A DNA stretch of 64,000 bases. Origin: Phocoena phocoena (Eukaryota; Chordata; Mammalia; Artiodactyla; Phocoenidae). This document shows, piece by piece, positions 60,996-64,000 of the stretch (position 1 is its first letter; each line of letters starts with the position of its first letter). The position numbers were made by a program, and so were the translations under genes. The notes beneath the pieces were generated by a model, which was given only the letters and a program-made list of their open reading frames with translations, ran no database searches and was not told the DNA's origin. The stretch is from assembly GCF_963924675.1 (NCBI RefSeq), contig NC_089220.1, positions 166,394,761 to 166,458,760 of the forward strand, in the 5' to 3' direction.

Positions 60996-62879
60996 TTATA
61001 CTATGTTTTGCCTTAATTGTCGAGTAAGATTTAAGATTAAATTATTGACCTGGCTGCTGTTTCTCTGAGTGACTTTGCACTGTAACCTCTTCACAGTCAA
61101 GTGTCTAACTCTCCATGTAAGAGGGCAGTAAGACCCACTAGGAAGAACTGGCTCATGGCACCAGAAATCAGCATCTTAGATATGCACACCTTTAACACAG
61201 CTTGAATTCCAAAAGTTATCAACAGATACCAGTGTTTTTTAGAGAAATGCTTTGGGATGCTCACTTCAACAGTATTATCATTTCACTTGAGTCCCAACTG
61301 TACTAAGTTGTCTGGAACAAAACCAAGTTAAGGGATTAAGCGCTCACGGTGTCGTTACTAAGACTCTGTGTCAAGAATGAGTACCTCCCAGAAAGATCTC
61401 TGTCCACCGACTGCTGTCAGTCAGGTTGTTGGGTGGGCAAGACGCTATCATATTTAACTTTTATACAAACTTATTTTTTAACACATCCTGTCATGATTCT
61501 AACACGTGTTGCTCCACAATCATGACTCTTTAAAGCACATTCTAAATTAGCATTTCTCTTAAAATTGCTGCTGCAATTCTTCAGTCCCTCATGAAGACTT
61601 TCCATAGGGTCTTCATCATTCTCCAGTTATAACTCATAGAAGATAAATTAGTTAAAATACTTAACAAAGTCTTGCCTTGTCTTTAAATATCACATGTCTG
61701 AAAGAAATAAGAAAATATCTGATTGATATAATCCATTTCAGTTACTGCGGCAAAGATTTGGTATTTACCTAAATCAAAGACACTAAAAGCTGAGAGTAAA
61801 GTTATTCCCTACCCCTCCCCCCGCAGAATAAAAGAGCATCCAGACTTCCTGTGGAGAACAGATTTTCTATTATCTTTTTCTTCCGTGCAAGGCAACGCTC
61901 AACATCTTGCTTTGTCACCTACTTGAAAAGCTATTCTGTAGGAAGGGGCGTGGCAACCTGAGTCCTCTCCGGGATGTGAAATGTTTCCGACATCAGAGGG
62001 CATGGTAGCCCTTTTCAAGGAACACATGTGGCCTGGTCTTCAAATTGCTGCTGTGTCTGAAACAAAATGTCATCTGGTGTTGGACCTGAATTGTTAACTT
62101 CTACATAACGGTGTCATTTATGGAACCACTGTGTAGGTTAGAACACAGGGTGTGACCCTTGGTTTACCACTGTACCTCCCATTCCTGGCACAGTATAGAG
62201 GCTGGTCTCTTGAATGAATAGAGCCATCTCTGCAAGTCCGTCCAAGGTACATCTCAGTGCATTATACTTCTTTTTTAAATCATAAGACTCTTAAATTCAG
62301 TCTCTTAAGGATAACACCACGACATTAACTATCCTAGAATCTTTCGCTTGTATTAAATACCAATGTCTTCCCCATTTCAGATGCCAGTTTACATTCTACC
62401 AGCCTCATTTATAGTTTAAATATGTTCCCCTCCCTTGGCCCATCACTTCTGGCTTAAAGAATTACCCAATTAACTGAATAGGAACCCTAATTGGCCAGTC
62501 TCCTTAGATCTGTGAGGCCCAATTAACTGAATAGGAGCCCTAATTGGCCAGTCTCTTTAGATCTGTGAGGGTCATCTCTTAAGATGATCGAATCAAAGCA
62601 TGCTAATTTGAGAAAATATAAAAAATATAGAAAATCATGAAGAAAAGAGCATCACCCAGGAACTTACCACCCAGAGACAACCTCTCTGGACATTCATCAA
62701 ATAGGAAGACTAAACCATGAACCTGATGAAACCAAGGTTCAGGCCCCTATAAATAAATGATTTACTTTCATAATGAATTTTATGTTTCTAACTTGGTATT
62801 CTTATTCTGAAGGAGGTCCCTCAAAATTGTAATAAGCTTCAGGACCCACAAAACTTGGATCCCTCACTGCCATTAAGGT
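60996..62879. other. Unique intronic sequence with a 53-bp tandem duplication
   Basis: Nothing recognised other than the duplication at 62465-62570. AT-rich. Confidence 0.5.
62465..62570 (+). repeat. 53-bp tandem duplication
   Basis: The unit starts CCCAATTAACTGAATAGG and ends TTAGATCTGTGAGG. It occurs at 62465-62517 and directly again at 62518-62570 with two differences (AACC/AGCC and TCCT/TCTT). It looks recent. It is not part of a repeat family I recognise. Confidence 0.96.
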
Positions 62880-63500
62880 GATTAATTGATTTTTTAACAT
62901 CTAATTCCTTTCTGTTTTATAACATACTTTGCCACTTAAATACAAATTTTTTTCTCATTGCCATTTTCTTTTAGAATTCCTTTTAATAACAGTGTAGTGT
63001 TCCGGTGAATGGATTTATTATATGAACTGATTTATTAAATGAATCCTCTAATGTTGGAATCTACTCTTCCTCCCCACCCCCCCACCGCTTATTCTTATAA
63101 ACGATGATTTATTGAGCATCCTGGTAAGTATATTTTTGTGCATAAATGTGTAGAAGTTGAATTACTGGCTCAAACCATATGTGTATTTTGGGGGCTTTTG
63201 ACGCATATTGACAAGTAGCTCTTTGGAGAAGTGGTATCAACTTTCTTTCCCAACAGTGGTTTGTGAGGGAACTCATTTTCCCAGCTCCTGTCAGCACTGT
63301 TTATTTTATTGTAAAAACTTTTGCTAATTTCACAGGTATAAAAAGCTATCATTATTTTAATATTTATGTTTTTCTTATTAAGGTGAAAATTGTCAGTTTT
63401 CAATCAGAAAGTACTCTGAGAGCTCTTTATATTTTTAGGGCATTAGCCATTTGCCAGTTACAATGTGTATTGATTCGCCTAGGCTTAAACTGGATTTGGA
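62880..63500 (-). mobile_element. Old L1/HAL1-type LINE fragment, antisense
   Basis: TTGACAAGTAGCTCTTTGGA, CAACAGTGGTTTGTGAGGGA, CCCAGCTCCTGTCAGCACTG, TTGTAAAAACTTTTGCTAAT and GGGCATTAGCCATTTGCCAG follow the inverted order of an old L1 or HAL1 3' part. Highly diverged. Confidence 0.6.
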
Positions 63501-64000
63501 GAAACGGAGGCATTTAGGTCATTTGGAATTGTCACCATCATCTGCCTGCAGAAAATGCCGTTTAGGGGAAATTGTGGAAGGCATTCCAGAAGGCAAGCCT
63601 ACGTCTGATTAAGTTGTGGCCACGTTACCGGGAGAATTGAATTCGTTTCAGCTAAAAGATATCTGAGCATCTATTATGTGCCTAGCACTTTACTATCTGT
63701 TACCCTTTGATGAATACAGCTAATTGTAATGCAGAATTTAGCAGAAATGCAAAAGCCATGCTTGCAATTTCAATAAGACATACTTGAGAAAAGTTCCTCA
63801 ATTCTTAATGGAAAAGTGTTGGCGGAAGATGGCTCAGAGATAGAGCACGTGCTAAGCAGAAGTGGTGGGAAAGTCCCCCAAGTGGGTGGCACAGCGTGGA
63901 CAGTGAGCGTGCTTCATAAGGTCACAGAGCGGCACGATGTCCAGTACAACTATGATGTCCTAGGAATGTGGCGTGATTTGGGGTAATAAGGCAACGACGG
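63501..64000. other. Intronic sequence, nothing firm recognised
   Basis: CTATTATGTGCCTAGCACTT at about 63672-63691 hints at an old MIR or L2 scrap. Nothing else recognised to the window end. Confidence 0.45.

Noticed and set aside
1..64000. CRISPR arrays, operons, phage or bacterial defence systems
   Set aside because: The sequence is vertebrate intronic DNA. No regularly spaced repeats with unique spacers and no bacterial gene organisation were seen.

Overview
This window is mammalian nuclear DNA, almost certainly from a cetacean. The clearest sign is a set of about seven tRNA-derived SINEs of the CHR-2 type, whose CpG-rich body ends in a GCGTACCGC tail, plus several longer CHR-1-type copies ending in CAACGAAGACCCAACRC. 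Cetartiodactyl-type L1 elements, L2, MIR, MLT1 and MER-class repeats are also present. There is no bacterial, phage, plasmid or CRISPR content, and no rRNA or functional tRNA gene.

One host coding segment can be supported: a 199-bp internal exon on the + strand at 19389-19587. It has a good acceptor and a GTAAGC donor, and its translation matches KIAA1217 (SKT, sickle tail; mouse Etl4). The window is therefore best read as two long introns of KIAA1217 around that exon: more than 19 kb upstream and more than 44 kb downstream. No neighbouring KIAA1217 exon was recognised. A second exon-like 50-bp segment at 6151-6200 is flanked by splice-like signals but would break the reading frame if joined to the 19389 exon.

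Layout. 1-19388 is upstream intron: mostly unique sequence with a MER2 DNA transposon, old L1 and MIR pieces, one CHR-2 SINE, a (GT)n tract, an L2 3' end, a CTCF-like site near 1345 and a cluster of transcription factor motifs near 13225-13373. 19588-21956 is unique intron. 21954-27104 (approximate ends) is a dead antisense L1 with two CHR-2 SINE insertions and an internal deletion. 27105-35900 is mostly unique, with one 5'-truncated CHR-2 SINE, an MLT1 LTR, MER5A and L2 pieces. 36008-39033 is an old sense L1 carrying two CHR-2 SINEs in opposite orientations. 39345-43358 holds MIR, CHR-1 and CHR-2 SINEs and a truncated L1. 43390-49851 is one L2 copy split by a 5.2-kb L1 and a Tigger-like DNA transposon. 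52110-54225 is another L2 split by an MLT1 solo LTR and a CHR-1 SINE. 54226-64000 is intron with two short local duplications, an old L1 region and two more SINEs.

No previously undescribed biological system was found. The more useful observations are the exon, the nested insertions that give a relative chronology, an inverted SINE pair that could fold into double-stranded RNA, the candidate regulatory sites and two recent-looking tandem duplications. Repeat family names come from recognition of consensus features, without a database search, so subfamily names are tentative.
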